Source of the DNA: a bacterium
GTDB taxonomy: Bacteria > Chloroflexota > Dormibacteria > UBA8260 > Bog-877
Assembly (NCBI GenBank): GCA_021802115.1
Contig: JAKABA010000049.1
Span: 1-22,485, forward strand
Length of the DNA stretch: 22,485 nt
Direction: 5' to 3'
The notes under the pieces are model-generated. The model worked only from the letters and a program-made list of their open reading frames with translations, did not search any database and had not been told where the DNA came from. The position numbers were made by a program, and so were the translations under genes. This document shows, piece by piece, positions 1-8,227 of the stretch (position 1 is its first letter; each line of letters opens with the position of its first letter).

Positions 1-15
1 CAACTATCAGTTTTC

Positions 16-56
16 CTAAGACATTAGTCTAAAACTAAAGGTTGTGTCAAGTCTAA
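16..56 (-). promoter_or_regulatory. Leftward promoter with overlapping operator-like repeats
   Basis: The first 60 bases are much more AT-rich than the rest of the window. On the minus strand a perfect TTGACA (50-45) is followed after 18 nt by TAATGT (26-21), giving a plausible promoter that fires leftward out of the window. CTAA/TTAG elements sit over it: CTAA at 16-19, TTAG at 24-27, CTAA at 29-32, 35-38 and 53-56. AGTCTAA occurs twice, 24 bp apart (26-32 and 50-56). On the minus strand TTAGACTAA differs at one base from the TTAGGCTAA core of DtxR/IdeR-type iron boxes, but the flanking arms match poorly. The repeats and promoter are visible; the regulator family is a guess. Confidence 0.45.
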
Positions 57-150
57 GGGGATTGGCAAACCATGACGGGATCACTCCGGGCCCCGACGTC
101 GCTCGCCGGGCCGGTCGACGGTGGAGCGGGGACGCCCGCCTCGGCCCTGT

Positions 151-2280
151 TTACGCCGGTGAGGGGACGCCCAGCTCCAGCCGGGGCCGCAGCGCGGAGA
201 GCGGCTTGGGGCGGGCGAACAGGTAACCCTGACCCAGCTGGATCCCCAGCGAGAGCAGGTGCTCGCGGCTGGCCTCGGTCTCCACCCCCTCTGCCACGAG
301 GGCGCATCCGCTGCGCTCCGCGAAGTGCTGGATGCCCGCCACCATCGCCTCGTGGGCACGGTCCCGCAGCATCGCCTGGACCAGGTAGATGTCCAGCTTC
401 ACGAAGTCCGGGTTGAGCTCCAGGATGTGGCGGAGGCTGGCGTAGCCGGCGCCGGCGTCGTCGACGGCCAACCTCGTGGCTGGGCCGAGCCTCGCCATCG
501 CCGCTCGGACGGCGGCGTAGTCGTCGATCTGGTCGTGCTCGGTAACCTCCACGACCGCCCCGTATCGCCACTGGCGTCGTCCCTCCGCGAGCAGCTCCTG
601 GTGCGCCACCAGGACGTCGGGGGAGATGTTGACCGAGAGGTACTGTCCCTCCATCAGGAGGCGCTCTCCGTCCCTCACCGCCCGATCCAGGGTCGCCAGC
701 TCGAGCCGCTCGTGCAGCCCGTGCTCCCGGGCTGTGCCGAAGACCCGGTCGGGTGGCAGTTGGCCGCTGAACCGGGTCAGCGCCTCGTAGCCGCGGATCG
801 CCCCCGTCCCCATGTCCACGATTGGCTGGAACACCGGGTGATAGGTGCCGTCGTTCAGGTGCCGGAGCACAACCTCAGCACCCCCGTTCGCGGTGGAAGG
901 GGAGATCAGGAGGTTAGCCAGCCGGCGCCCGGCGACGGAGGCGAAGTCCTCCAGGCTGGGCAGCAATCCGGCGAGGAGCTTGCCGGCCGCCTCGGGATCC
1001 GGCTCCCGGACTCCGGCGACCAGGATCCCCAGCACGCGGTTTCCCTGGCGGATGGGGGCGTAGGCGAAGGCGGGGATGCCCAGGCTGATGAACGCCGACC
1101 AGTACTCCTGTAGCTCCGGCTCCTCCGCCCGTCGCCGCGCGTCTGCGCAGCGTTCGATCCAGGGGGCTCCCCGCGCGCGCTCGCGCAGGTCGCTGGTGCG
1201 TGCGTCCGGCAGCCCGCAGTAGGTGGTGGCCGGGAACTCCGCTGGCGCTCGGGGATAGCTGACCAGGGGGATGGCGGGACCGGACCCGGAGAGCGAGATC
1301 ACCTGAGCGATGGCGGCTCCGCGCAGCTGCACGAACTCCCGGCAGATCTGCAGGGCGACGCGGTCCGGCGACTCCGGAGACGGGGTCGGTCCGGCCAGGT
1401 TCCTCAGGGCCTGCCGCTCCGAGACCTCGATCAGCAGCTGTTGGTGGTCGCGTGAGTGGAGCCTCGCCCCGATGGCCAGGATGGCGACCAGGAGCCCCAT
1501 CGCGGTCTCGACCCGGCCCAGGATCGCGCCCAGAGAGAGCGCGCCACCCCCGAGCTGCGTCAGCAGCAATCCGCACGTCGCAGCGGCGGCCGTTGGCAGG
1601 ATCCAGCGTTGCATCGGGCTCAGGTGACGCCACCTCAGCCATCCGGCACCGACCAGGGCGGTGGTGGCGGCCAGGGTCACCCACCCCAGCGTGGCCCCGC
1701 CCCCCGTGAGACGCTGGAGCTGAACCAGGGGCACGGCGGTGGCGCCGAGCCCGGCCGCAGTGAGGGCCAACACGAAGGTGACCAGAGCCACCATCGCCAT
1801 GACCCCGACGTATCCGAGGATGGTCCCCTGTCCCGGCCGCACCGGCGGCCGCCAGAGGCTGCCCGGGGTGGCCAGCGACAACGCGATGCCCAGGCCCAGA
1901 GCCAGGTGCCAGGCGATCCGCCCGGAGATGGCTCCCACCGCGGTGTGCAGCAGGACGCCCGACGATCCCGCGGCCGCCCACACGACCCCGATCGCCATCA
2001 GGGCCAGGAAGGTCCCGGCCAGGCCAAGAAGGCGCGGCTCCGGCGGTCCCAGGAACTGCTCCTCGAGCAGCAGGATCGCGATCAGGCCACATCCGGTGGC
2101 CACCCCGGCGGCGTAGACGGACTGGCTGGCGGTGGCGGCGGGATAGGGGATCTGGGCCAGAGGGACCAGGATCAGCGCCAGCACCAGCAGGGCCAGCACA
2201 CCACGCGCGGGGGCGCTCAGCCTCAGTGGCGGCAATCGACGGCGGCGATACGGCCCGGCACGCGCCTGCCCTGCGCTCAA
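151..2280 (-). CDS. Membrane-anchored GAF-EAL cyclic-di-GMP phosphodiesterase
   Basis: Likely hydrolyses cyclic di-GMP under control of its membrane and GAF regions. From the N-terminus there are about eight hydrophobic helices (residues ~25-280), a GAF-like segment (~295-470), and a C-terminal EAL domain (~480-700). All the usual EAL catalytic signatures are visible: E499 in YEALTR, N551 in SVNIS, E578 in EVTEH, D607-D608 in VDDAGAGYASL, K628 in FVKLD and E664 in AEGVET, so it should be active. There is no GGDEF domain. I chose a TTG start at 2280 because GGGAGG lies 4 nt upstream; an ATG at 2358 would add 26 unlikely residues. It is the last gene of a minus-strand run, 121 bp after the J-domain gene. 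The membrane part resembles MASE-type sensors, but I cannot assign a subtype. Confidence 0.88.
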   Translation of the reverse strand: MSAGQARAGPYRRRRLPPLRLSAPARGVLALLVLALILVPLAQIPYPAATASQSVYAAGVATGCGLIAILLLEEQFLGPPEPRLLGLAGTFLALMAIGVVWAAAGSSGVLLHTAVGAISGRIAWHLALGLGIALSLATPGSLWRPPVRPGQGTILGYVGVMAMVALVTFVLALTAAGLGATAVPLVQLQRLTGGGATLGWVTLAATTALVGAGWLRWRHLSPMQRWILPTAAAATCGLLLTQLGGGALSLGAILGRVETAMGLLVAILAIGARLHSRDHQQLLIEVSERQALRNLAGPTPSPESPDRVALQICREFVQLRGAAIAQVISLSGSGPAIPLVSYPRAPAEFPATTYCGLPDARTSDLRERARGAPWIERCADARRRAEEPELQEYWSAFISLGIPAFAYAPIRQGNRVLGILVAGVREPDPEAAGKLLAGLLPSLEDFASVAGRRLANLLISPSTANGGAEVVLRHLNDGTYHPVFQPIVDMGTGAIRGYEALTRFSGQLPPDRVFGTAREHGLHERLELATLDRAVRDGERLLMEGQYLSVNISPDVLVAHQELLAEGRRQWRYGAVVEVTEHDQIDDYAAVRAAMARLGPATRLAVDDAGAGYASLRHILELNPDFVKLDIYLVQAMLRDRAHEAMVAGIQHFAERSGCALVAEGVETEASREHLLSLGIQLGQGYLFARPKPLSALRPRLELGVPSPA

Positions 2281-2401
2281 GCCGCCTCCCACCTGGGAAT
2301 CACCACGTCTGCACCATAGGCAGCGCCGAGGGCGGCCGGGGTGACGTTTCGCACACATCCCGGTGACGCGGACGGCATGGCCGCCGGCTCGGGCGGGTAT
2401 G

Positions 2402-3781
2402 TCACCGGATGGCTGGCTCGATCCTTCGGCCCAGAGTCATTTCGACCGCGTCGGCCACGGCAGAGCGGAGCATGCCGGTCACCTCGCCGAGCCGGGATTC
2501 GGGAACCCGCAGGTGCAGCCGCGGTCCGTTCAGGGAGACCAGGCGGATCTCGGGAGGTGCCGCTGCCAGCAGTTGCGCCGCCAGCCGGGTCGTGAGCCGC
2601 GCCCCCGCATCGCTCAGGGAGTGGTCCTGGCCGCTCAGCGAGAGCGGCGCTCCCCAGGGCAGCTCGTCGGGCAGCCGCCGGCGCTCGGTCAGCCATTCCC
2701 AGGCGTCGGGGAAGCGCCTGAGCTCGACCAGGGACTCCGGCAGAGCCGACGGCCGGTCCAGGACCGAACCCCAGAGTGGCTCATGGCGGTCCGCGCGAGC
2801 CCGCTTCCCCGCCAGGGCGTGCAGGCCCGCGATGCCGCCCCGGTCTGCCCCAGGGGCGAGTCCTGGACCGCCCCGGTGGTGGCCCGCCAGCTCGTCCCAC
2901 AGTCCGATGTCCCCGCTCCAGAACGCTGCGAGCATCAGGGTGGGGGCGGGCAGGCTCAGCTCCACGGTGGACTGGCCGCGGCGCTCCAGCGCCTCGGCAC
3001 GGCTGAGCGGCCGGGGCTCCGCGCAGGCGTACAGCCCGGCGGGATGGGGCACGTTCAGCTGGTAGCCGGCCAGCGAGAGCCGGCCCATGAAGAGGAGCTC
3101 CTCCGCGTATGGGAGCTGTCTTGCGCGGGCGGGCTGGGCGCGGCTCCAGTGGGTCATCGCTCGGGACAGCTGCTCCAACTTCCAGCTGCCGCTCTCGAGC
3201 TGGGACTCCTCCTGGGGCCCACGGTCCTCGACGGGGTCGATGAGGCCGATCATGGTGGTCAGCCGGAGCCGTTCCACGAACGCCAGCCCCTGGAGGGCGT
3301 GGCGCACCTCCAGATGCGGCGGGATGTCCCCGATGAGCAGATCGGGGGCGGCGCCTTCGGCGACCATGCCCGCAAACCGTGCGAGCGACAGGTCCCAATC
3401 TCCTCCGGGGATCGCGATGTGCAGGTCTCCCGGGCCCGCCCGCAGCAGCACCGCCGCCGCCGGCCCGAACCGCCACCGCGGAACCCGGGCGGGGCGCCTG
3501 GGAGCTGGCGCCGGGGGGACCATCGTGGTGGCGCGGTCGTACTCTGCGCGCAGCTCCGGAGTCGCGACCAGCGCCCAGGCGGCCTGGAGCTGCGAGAAGA
3601 GCTGGGTCGCCCGTTGCGGGTCGAGCCGCTGTCGCCCCTGGCGGTGGATCTGGACATCCGGGTGAAGCTCTCTGGCCCTCGCCCGGTAATGCCGGCGCAG
3701 CTCCTGCCAGGAGGCCGAGCGGTCACTCCCGAGCACTGCGTAGACGTCGACCGGGGCCACGCGCCCCGACCTCACCGGCAA
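2402..3781 (-). CDS. J-domain (DnaJ-like) protein with uncharacterised C-terminal region
   Basis: The N-terminus is a J domain (residues ~12-84): VDVYAVLG opens helix I, an HPD motif sits at 40-42, and AEYDRA closes it. J domains stimulate DnaK-type ATPases, so this should be a specialised co-chaperone. The remaining ~370 residues have no Gly/Phe linker, no CxxCxGxG zinc repeats and no membrane segment, so this is not canonical DnaJ. I do not recognise the C-terminal region, which is rich in Leu, Arg, Trp and Pro. The start is TTG at 3781, with GGAGG 8 nt upstream; a GTG at 3760 would start closer to the J domain and remains possible. It lies 52 bp downstream of ccdA on the same strand. No dnaK or grpE gene is nearby. 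Confidence 0.8.
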   Translation of the reverse strand: MPVRSGRVAPVDVYAVLGSDRSASWQELRRHYRARARELHPDVQIHRQGRQRLDPQRATQLFSQLQAAWALVATPELRAEYDRATTMVPPAPAPRRPARVPRWRFGPAAAVLLRAGPGDLHIAIPGGDWDLSLARFAGMVAEGAAPDLLIGDIPPHLEVRHALQGLAFVERLRLTTMIGLIDPVEDRGPQEESQLESGSWKLEQLSRAMTHWSRAQPARARQLPYAEELLFMGRLSLAGYQLNVPHPAGLYACAEPRPLSRAEALERRGQSTVELSLPAPTLMLAAFWSGDIGLWDELAGHHRGGPGLAPGADRGGIAGLHALAGKRARADRHEPLWGSVLDRPSALPESLVELRRFPDAWEWLTERRRLPDELPWGAPLSLSGQDHSLSDAGARLTTRLAAQLLAAAPPEIRLVSLNGPRLHLRVPESRLGEVTGMLRSAVADAVEMTLGRRIEPAIR

Positions 3782-3833
3782 GCGGGGCCCCTCCCCAGGC
3801 CGGGGCTCGTCACCTCGGCCGGCGGTCGTGCGC

Positions 3834-4571
3834 TCACAGGTCGAAGGGGTCCTGGAAGAAGCCGGGCAGGTGGTTGGAGAGCCAGTCGTTGAAGATCGCG
3901 AAGTGATTCACGGTTACCAGCATTCCCATCGCCACCACCACCAGTCCGCCCACCACCGAGATCGCCCGCTGATGCCGGCCCAGCGTCGCCAGCAGCGGTG
4001 CCATGCGGTCGAGCAGCGCCGCCGCGAGCAGGAACGGGAGCCCCAGCCCCAGGCAGTAGGCGACCATCAAGTAGATGCCGCGCAGGGTGGTCCCCTGGCT
4101 GATGCCGGAGGTCAGCACCGCGCCCAGCACCGGGCCGATGCAGGGGGACCAGCCCGCCGCCAACCCCAGCCCCAGCAGCAGCCCGGCGACAAAGCCCCCC
4201 CGCCGCCCCCTGGTCGGCAGCGGGCGCCGGTCACGCAGCAGGGGTCCGATTCGGATCACGCCCATCAGGGTCAGCCCCAGGACGATCACGACCGCCCCGA
4301 GGATGGGGGTCAGGACGGATCGCCACGGCTCCAGCACCCGGTCCAGGGCGTAGAAGAATGCGATGCAGAACGTGCCCAGGCCGATGACGAAGCCGGCCGC
4401 TCCGCGCATCACTCGCCAGCGGCCCGCGGAGGTCGCGGTCCCGGCGCCGCCGACGCCCTCGCAGGAGAGGAACGCCAGATACGCGGGTACCAGCGGGAGC
4501 ACGCACGGGGAGAGGAAGGAGGCCGCGCCGGCCGCTACGGCCAAGGGGATGGTGACCGCACCGAAGCTCAT
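3834..4571 (-). CDS. ccdA: CcdA-type thiol-disulfide transporter
   Basis: A 245-residue polytopic membrane protein with about six hydrophobic helices, the normal size for CcdA, the transmembrane part of DsbD. The family passes reducing equivalents from cytoplasmic thioredoxin across the membrane, often for cytochrome c maturation or to reduce extracytoplasmic thioredoxin-like proteins. Both redox half-sites are visible: SPCVLPLVPAYL with Cys23 and WSPCIGPVLG with Cys144, each Cys flanked by Pro as in the family. No ResA or other cytochrome c maturation gene is adjacent, so the partner is unknown. The ATG at 4571 has no good Shine-Dalgarno but has TAACCT exactly 6 nt upstream, suggesting a leaderless message. 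It sits 73 bp downstream of metG. Confidence 0.9.
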   Translation of the reverse strand: MSFGAVTIPLAVAAGAASFLSPCVLPLVPAYLAFLSCEGVGGAGTATSAGRWRVMRGAAGFVIGLGTFCIAFFYALDRVLEPWRSVLTPILGAVVIVLGLTLMGVIRIGPLLRDRRPLPTRGRRGGFVAGLLLGLGLAAGWSPCIGPVLGAVLTSGISQGTTLRGIYLMVAYCLGLGLPFLLAAALLDRMAPLLATLGRHQRAISVVGGLVVVAMGMLVTVNHFAIFNDWLSNHLPGFFQDPFDL

Positions 4572-4577
4572 GGTGCC

Positions 4578-4583
4578 AGGTTA
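4578..4583 (-). promoter_or_regulatory. Candidate -10 box for leaderless ccdA mRNA
   Basis: TAACCT on the minus strand fits TANNNT and ends 6 nt before the ccdA ATG, which would place the transcription start at or next to the start codon. No clear -35 element or Shine-Dalgarno is visible. It would make ccdA independently transcribed from metG. Confidence 0.4.
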
Positions 4584-4644
4584 GAGATGGCGACCTCGGG
4601 ACCATCCAGAGGCCGCCGCGCCGCCGACGTCGTCCACCCCGGGC

Positions 4645-6462
4645 TCAGGCCGCCCCGGGCACGTCCGGCCCGCCTGCCATCCGCGCCAGCTCCCTGTCTG
4701 CGAGCTCGGGGTCGAGCTTGCGGAACAGTGCCTCCGGCGGGCCGATCGGCCGCCCCGCGGGAACGCGCTGGGGGCTCCAGGAGCAGGCGGCGGTCCCGGC
4801 CGGGGTGGTCAGGACGAGATGTGGGTCGGCGGGGTCAGCCCCGGAGGCGACCAGCTCCGGCAGGGGAGTCAGGGTCCCCGGGTCGCCCAGCATGGCGTGG
4901 AGCCGCTGCGAGGTGAAGGGAAGGAAGGGGGCGAACATGACCCTGAGGTTGGCGATGCACTGCACGGCGGTGAACAGGACCGTGGCGGCCCGAGTCCGGT
5001 CGCTCTTGATGAGCCGCCAGGGCTCCATCTCACCCAGGTACTGGTTGACCGCGGCCGCCAGCCCCATGACTTCGCCAAGCGCCGTCTTGAAGTGGCATCC
5101 CGCGATCAGCTCGCCGACCGTCGCGTAGCCGCCGTCCACCTGTTCCAGCACGAGCCGGTCCGGCGGCTGCAGCTCGCCAGGCTCGGGCACCTGCTCGAAG
5201 TGGCGCGCGCACAACGTGAGGGTGCGCTGCACCAGGTTGCCCCAGGTCGCCACCAGCTCGTCGTTGTTCCGGCGGATGAACTCGGCCCAGGTGAAGTCGG
5301 TGTCCTGGGTCTCGGGGCCGGCGGCGGTCAGGTGATACCGCAGGGGATCCGGGTCGTAGCGCTCCAGAAAGTCCCGAACCTCGATCGCCACGCCGCGGCT
5401 GTGGGAGAACTTCTGTCCCTCCTGGGTCAGGAACTCGCTGCTGACGACGTTCTCCGGCAGGACCAGGGGCGGGTGCCCAGGGCCCCCGCCAAACGATCCG
5501 CCGGATCCGTAGCCCATCAGCATGCTCGGCCAGATGATCGAATGGAAGACGATGTTGTCCTTGCCCATGAAGTAGAAGTGACGGGCTCGGGGATCCTGCC
5601 ACCAGCTCCGCCAGGACTCCGGCTCACCGCGCAGCAAGGCCCACTCGATGCTGGCGGAGAGGTAGCCGACCACCGCGTCGAACCACACGTAGATGCGCTT
5701 GTCCGACCGCTCTTCGAAGCCCTCGACGGGCACCCGGATGCCCCAGTCAAGGTCGCGAGTGACGGCCCGGGGACGGAGCTCCGCCAGCAGGTTGGCGGAG
5801 AAGGACCGGACGTTGCTGCGCCAGTCCTGCTTGCTCGCCAGCCATTCCGCCAGCCGGTCGGCGAATGCCGGCAGATCCAGGAACAGGTGCTCGGACTCGC
5901 GGAACACCGGGACGGTCCCGTCGATCCGGGACCGCGGGTCGATCAGGTCCTGGGGGTCCAGCATCCGGCCGCAGTTGTCACACTGGTCGCCGCGGGCGGA
6001 GGAGTAGCCGCAGTGCGGGCAGGTCCCCTCGATGTAGCGATCCGGCAGGGTGTGGCCGGTGGTGCTGGAGAAGGCGCCCATCTGGGTTCGTCGCAGCAGG
6101 TATCCCTTGTCATAGAGGGTGCGGAATACGTCGCGCACGACCCGCTCGTGGTTCTTGGTCGTGGTCCTTGTGAAGAGGTCATAGCTGAGCCCCAGCCGCT
6201 GGAGGTCCTCGGCGATCACCCGGCTGTAGCGGTCAGCGATCTCGCGGGGGGTCACCCCCTCCCGGTCGGCGGCCACCAGGATCGGGGTCCCATGCTCGTC
6301 GGTGCCGCTCACCATGAGCACCGACGATCCCAGCAGGCGGTGGTAGCGCGCGAACACGTCCGAGGGCACCCCGAACCCGGCCACATGTCCGATGTGTCGG
6401 GGGCCGCTGGCGTACGGCCAGGCGACGGCCACGAGGATGCGGTTGGGACCTGGGGAACTCAA
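4645..6462 (-). CDS. metG: Methionyl-tRNA synthetase
   Basis: Charges initiator and elongator tRNA-Met with methionine in the cytoplasm. The class I signature HIGH is at residues 23-26. A zinc knuckle with four cysteines (148, 151, 161, 164) follows. The second signature appears as KFSHS (351-355) instead of KMSKS; I recall KFSxSR variants as common in actinobacterial MetRS. The stretch [20 protein letters not shown] and the C-terminal anticodon-binding helices are as expected. No C-terminal tRNA-binding (Trbp111-like) extension is present. I prefer the TTG start at 6462 (605 aa), because family members begin a few residues before the [13 protein letters not shown] segment. The ATG at 6516 would add 18 atypical residues and overlap the ATG of the divergent glycosyltransferase. 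A TACCAT -10-like box lies just upstream of the TTG. Confidence 0.95.
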   Translation of the reverse strand: MSSPGPNRILVAVAWPYASGPRHIGHVAGFGVPSDVFARYHRLLGSSVLMVSGTDEHGTPILVAADREGVTPREIADRYSRVIAEDLQRLGLSYDLFTRTTTKNHERVVRDVFRTLYDKGYLLRRTQMGAFSSTTGHTLPDRYIEGTCPHCGYSSARGDQCDNCGRMLDPQDLIDPRSRIDGTVPVFRESEHLFLDLPAFADRLAEWLASKQDWRSNVRSFSANLLAELRPRAVTRDLDWGIRVPVEGFEERSDKRIYVWFDAVVGYLSASIEWALLRGEPESWRSWWQDPRARHFYFMGKDNIVFHSIIWPSMLMGYGSGGSFGGGPGHPPLVLPENVVSSEFLTQEGQKFSHSRGVAIEVRDFLERYDPDPLRYHLTAAGPETQDTDFTWAEFIRRNNDELVATWGNLVQRTLTLCARHFEQVPEPGELQPPDRLVLEQVDGGYATVGELIAGCHFKTALGEVMGLAAAVNQYLGEMEPWRLIKSDRTRAATVLFTAVQCIANLRVMFAPFLPFTSQRLHAMLGDPGTLTPLPELVASGADPADPHLVLTTPAGTAACSWSPQRVPAGRPIGPPEALFRKLDPELADRELARMAGGPDVPGAA

Positions 6463-6514
6463 GACCTGACCGATGGTATCCGGTGGCGGCTCCTGAAGGT
6501 GGAACAATGCGCGC

Positions 6515-7588
6515 ATGCCCTACCAGCCCCGGGTGCTGCTGGCGATCGCCGACAGCTCCCGCACCGGCGGCCCCGAGCATGTCCTCACCCTGGGTCGTGA
6601 GCTGCTCCGCGCGGGCTGGCAGGTGGCGGTCGCCGCCCCTCCGGGCGATCTGCTCTCACGGTGCCAGGCGCTGGGGATGCCCAGCTTCGCGGTCGGCGCC
6701 ACGGGAAAGGACCTGGCCGCAGCCCCGATCCGCCTGCGCCGGCTGGCGCGGCGCTATCACGCCGACCTGGTGCATACCCACGGCCTGCGGGCGGGGTGGA
6801 TCGCTCAGCGCGCCCACCTACCGTTTCCCTGGGTGCACACCCACCACCTGGACGCCTGGTTCACCGCCAGCCGGCTGCGCAGGACCCTACATCGGCGCGA
6901 GCTCCGCGCCATCGGCCAGCGCGCGCGGCTGCAGATCGCGGTCTCCCAGTCGGTGTTCGGATTCGTCACCGAGGGGATCGGCATCCCCACCGAGAGGGTC
7001 CGATTGGTGCCCAACGGGATAGATCCCCTGCTGCCCCGATTGCGCGAGCGCCCGTCGGCGGCCAGGGTCGGGGTGCTGGCCAGCCTCATCCCCAGCAAAG
7101 GGGTGGACCTGGCGGTCATGGCGCTGGCCACACCGGCGGGCCGGGGGCTGTCGCTGACCGTGGGGGGAGCAGGGCCGGAGCTTCAGAGCCTGCTGGACCT
7201 GGCGGAGCGTCTGCAGGTGGCGGGGCGGGTCGACTTCGTCGGTTCGGTCACCGACCGGCAGCGATTCTTCGACGATTGCGACGTGGTCTGGGTGCCCTCG
7301 CGGGCCGAGCCGTTCGGGCTGGTCGCCTGCGAGGCCATGAGCGCCGGGCTCCCCGTGGTCGGGACCCGGGTCGGTGGCCTGCCGGAGATCCTGGACCCGC
7401 CGCGCGCCGGGGCGCTGGTCGCCCCCGCCAATCCCACCGCGCTGGCCAGCGTCACCAGCGCACTGCTGGCCGATGGGGAACGTTACCGGCGGCTCTCCCA
7501 AGCCGGTCCGGAGCGGGTCCGCGCGCGCTACTCGGCCGCCCGGATGGCCGCCCTGACGAGGGGCGTCTACCGAGAGGTGCTGGGCTGA
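6515..7588 (+). CDS. GT4-family (GT-B fold) glycosyltransferase
   Basis: A 357-residue retaining glycosyltransferase of the usual length for GT4. The N-terminal Rossmann half has the expected GGPEHVL near residue 18, in the acceptor-side glycine-rich position, and DLVHTHG (~85-90). The C-terminal nucleotide-sugar half has the E-x7-E motif with E265 and E273 ([16 protein letters not shown]) followed by [12 protein letters not shown]. Such enzymes transfer sugar from an NDP-sugar to a lipid, glycan or small-molecule acceptor; the donor and acceptor cannot be read from sequence. It has no signal peptide and is probably cytoplasmic or membrane-associated. It stands alone, divergent from metG and convergent with nfuA. 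The ATG has only a distant AAGGTGG but AACAAT exactly 6 nt upstream, again suggesting leaderless transcription. Confidence 0.9.
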   Translation: MPYQPRVLLAIADSSRTGGPEHVLTLGRELLRAGWQVAVAAPPGDLLSRCQALGMPSFAVGATGKDLAAAPIRLRRLARRYHADLVHTHGLRAGWIAQRAHLPFPWVHTHHLDAWFTASRLRRTLHRRELRAIGQRARLQIAVSQSVFGFVTEGIGIPTERVRLVPNGIDPLLPRLRERPSAARVGVLASLIPSKGVDLAVMALATPAGRGLSLTVGGAGPELQSLLDLAERLQVAGRVDFVGSVTDRQRFFDDCDVVWVPSRAEPFGLVACEAMSAGLPVVGTRVGGLPEILDPPRAGALVAPANPTALASVTSALLADGERYRRLSQAGPERVRARYSAARMAALTRGVYREVLG

Positions 7589-7598
7589 GCGGCGACGT

Positions 7599-8210
7599 TC
7601 ACTTCTTGGCGGCCTGATAGTAGGGATTGGCCCCCTGCGCGTGATCGGTGGTGTCGACCACGTCGTGGAGCTCTGGGAAGCGCTCCAGAATCGTGGCCCT
7701 CACCCCCTGCGACAGGGTGACCTCAGCTAGCCCGCACCCCTGGCACCCACCCCCCATCTGGACATACGCGACCCCGTCGGCCACGTCCAGCAGGCCGATG
7801 TAGCCGCCGTGGGAGGCCACCGCCGGGTTGATCTCGGAGTCGAGCAGCTCCTGGACCGCGCGGGCCAGGGGGTCCGCGTCGGGGTTGTAACTTGTCCGCA
7901 GCTCCAGGGCACCGGTCATGGGGTCGGCGTCAACGGTCGAGCCGATCACGTGTCGGGCGATCAACTTGGGGGCGACGAAGTCGATGTCCTGCTGGCCGCG
8001 CACCAGCACCTCGTCCTCGCGGAGCCCGCCGCTCTCCACCAGCGCGAAGCTGAAGGTGAGGCGCTCACCCGCCAGCCCCGCCGGCGCCACCGACACCCAT
8101 GCCTCCGGGTGCCCCTGGCGCTGGCGGAAGCCGCGAATCCGCTCGGCGGCACGTTCGGTCAGGGTCAGGGTCGGGAGCTCGGCGGTGGTGCCGTCGGGGG
8201 AATCGCTCAT
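7599..8210 (-). CDS. nfuA: NfuA-type Fe-S cluster carrier protein
   Basis: Carries and delivers 4Fe-4S clusters to apo-proteins, particularly under oxidative or iron stress. The 203 residues match NfuA architecture: an N-terminal A-type (HesB/IscA-like) domain (~13-108) with no cysteines, as in NfuA proteins where this half is for target recognition, then a C-terminal NifU domain (~115-190). The NifU part has INPAVASHGG and the cluster-binding CxxC at Cys156 and Cys159 (GGCQGCG). The C-terminal tail GANPYYQAAKK is short. The ATG at 8210 lacks a clear Shine-Dalgarno. Only 17 bp separates it from the divergent ATP-grasp gene, so the two promoters must overlap. No suf or isc genes are in the window. 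Confidence 0.92.
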   Translation of the reverse strand: MSDSPDGTTAELPTLTLTERAAERIRGFRQRQGHPEAWVSVAPAGLAGERLTFSFALVESGGLREDEVLVRGQQDIDFVAPKLIARHVIGSTVDADPMTGALELRTSYNPDADPLARAVQELLDSEINPAVASHGGYIGLLDVADGVAYVQMGGGCQGCGLAEVTLSQGVRATILERFPELHDVVDTTDHAQGANPYYQAAKK

Positions 8211-8215
8211 GGGGA

Positions 8216-8221
8216 TAGTCT
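8216..8221 (+). promoter_or_regulatory. Candidate -10 box for leaderless ATP-grasp mRNA
   Basis: TAGTCT fits TANNNT and is followed by exactly 6 nt (GACGCT) before ATG 8228. It lies in the 17-bp gap between nfuA and the ATP-grasp gene, so any -35 contact for the plus strand falls inside the nfuA coding region. No Shine-Dalgarno precedes the ATG. Confidence 0.42.
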
Positions 8222-8227
8222 GACGCT

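Noticed and set aside
4819..6600. 593-codon open frame opposite metG
   Set aside because: It lies antisense to a well-supported synthetase and shows no family motif or plausible fold.
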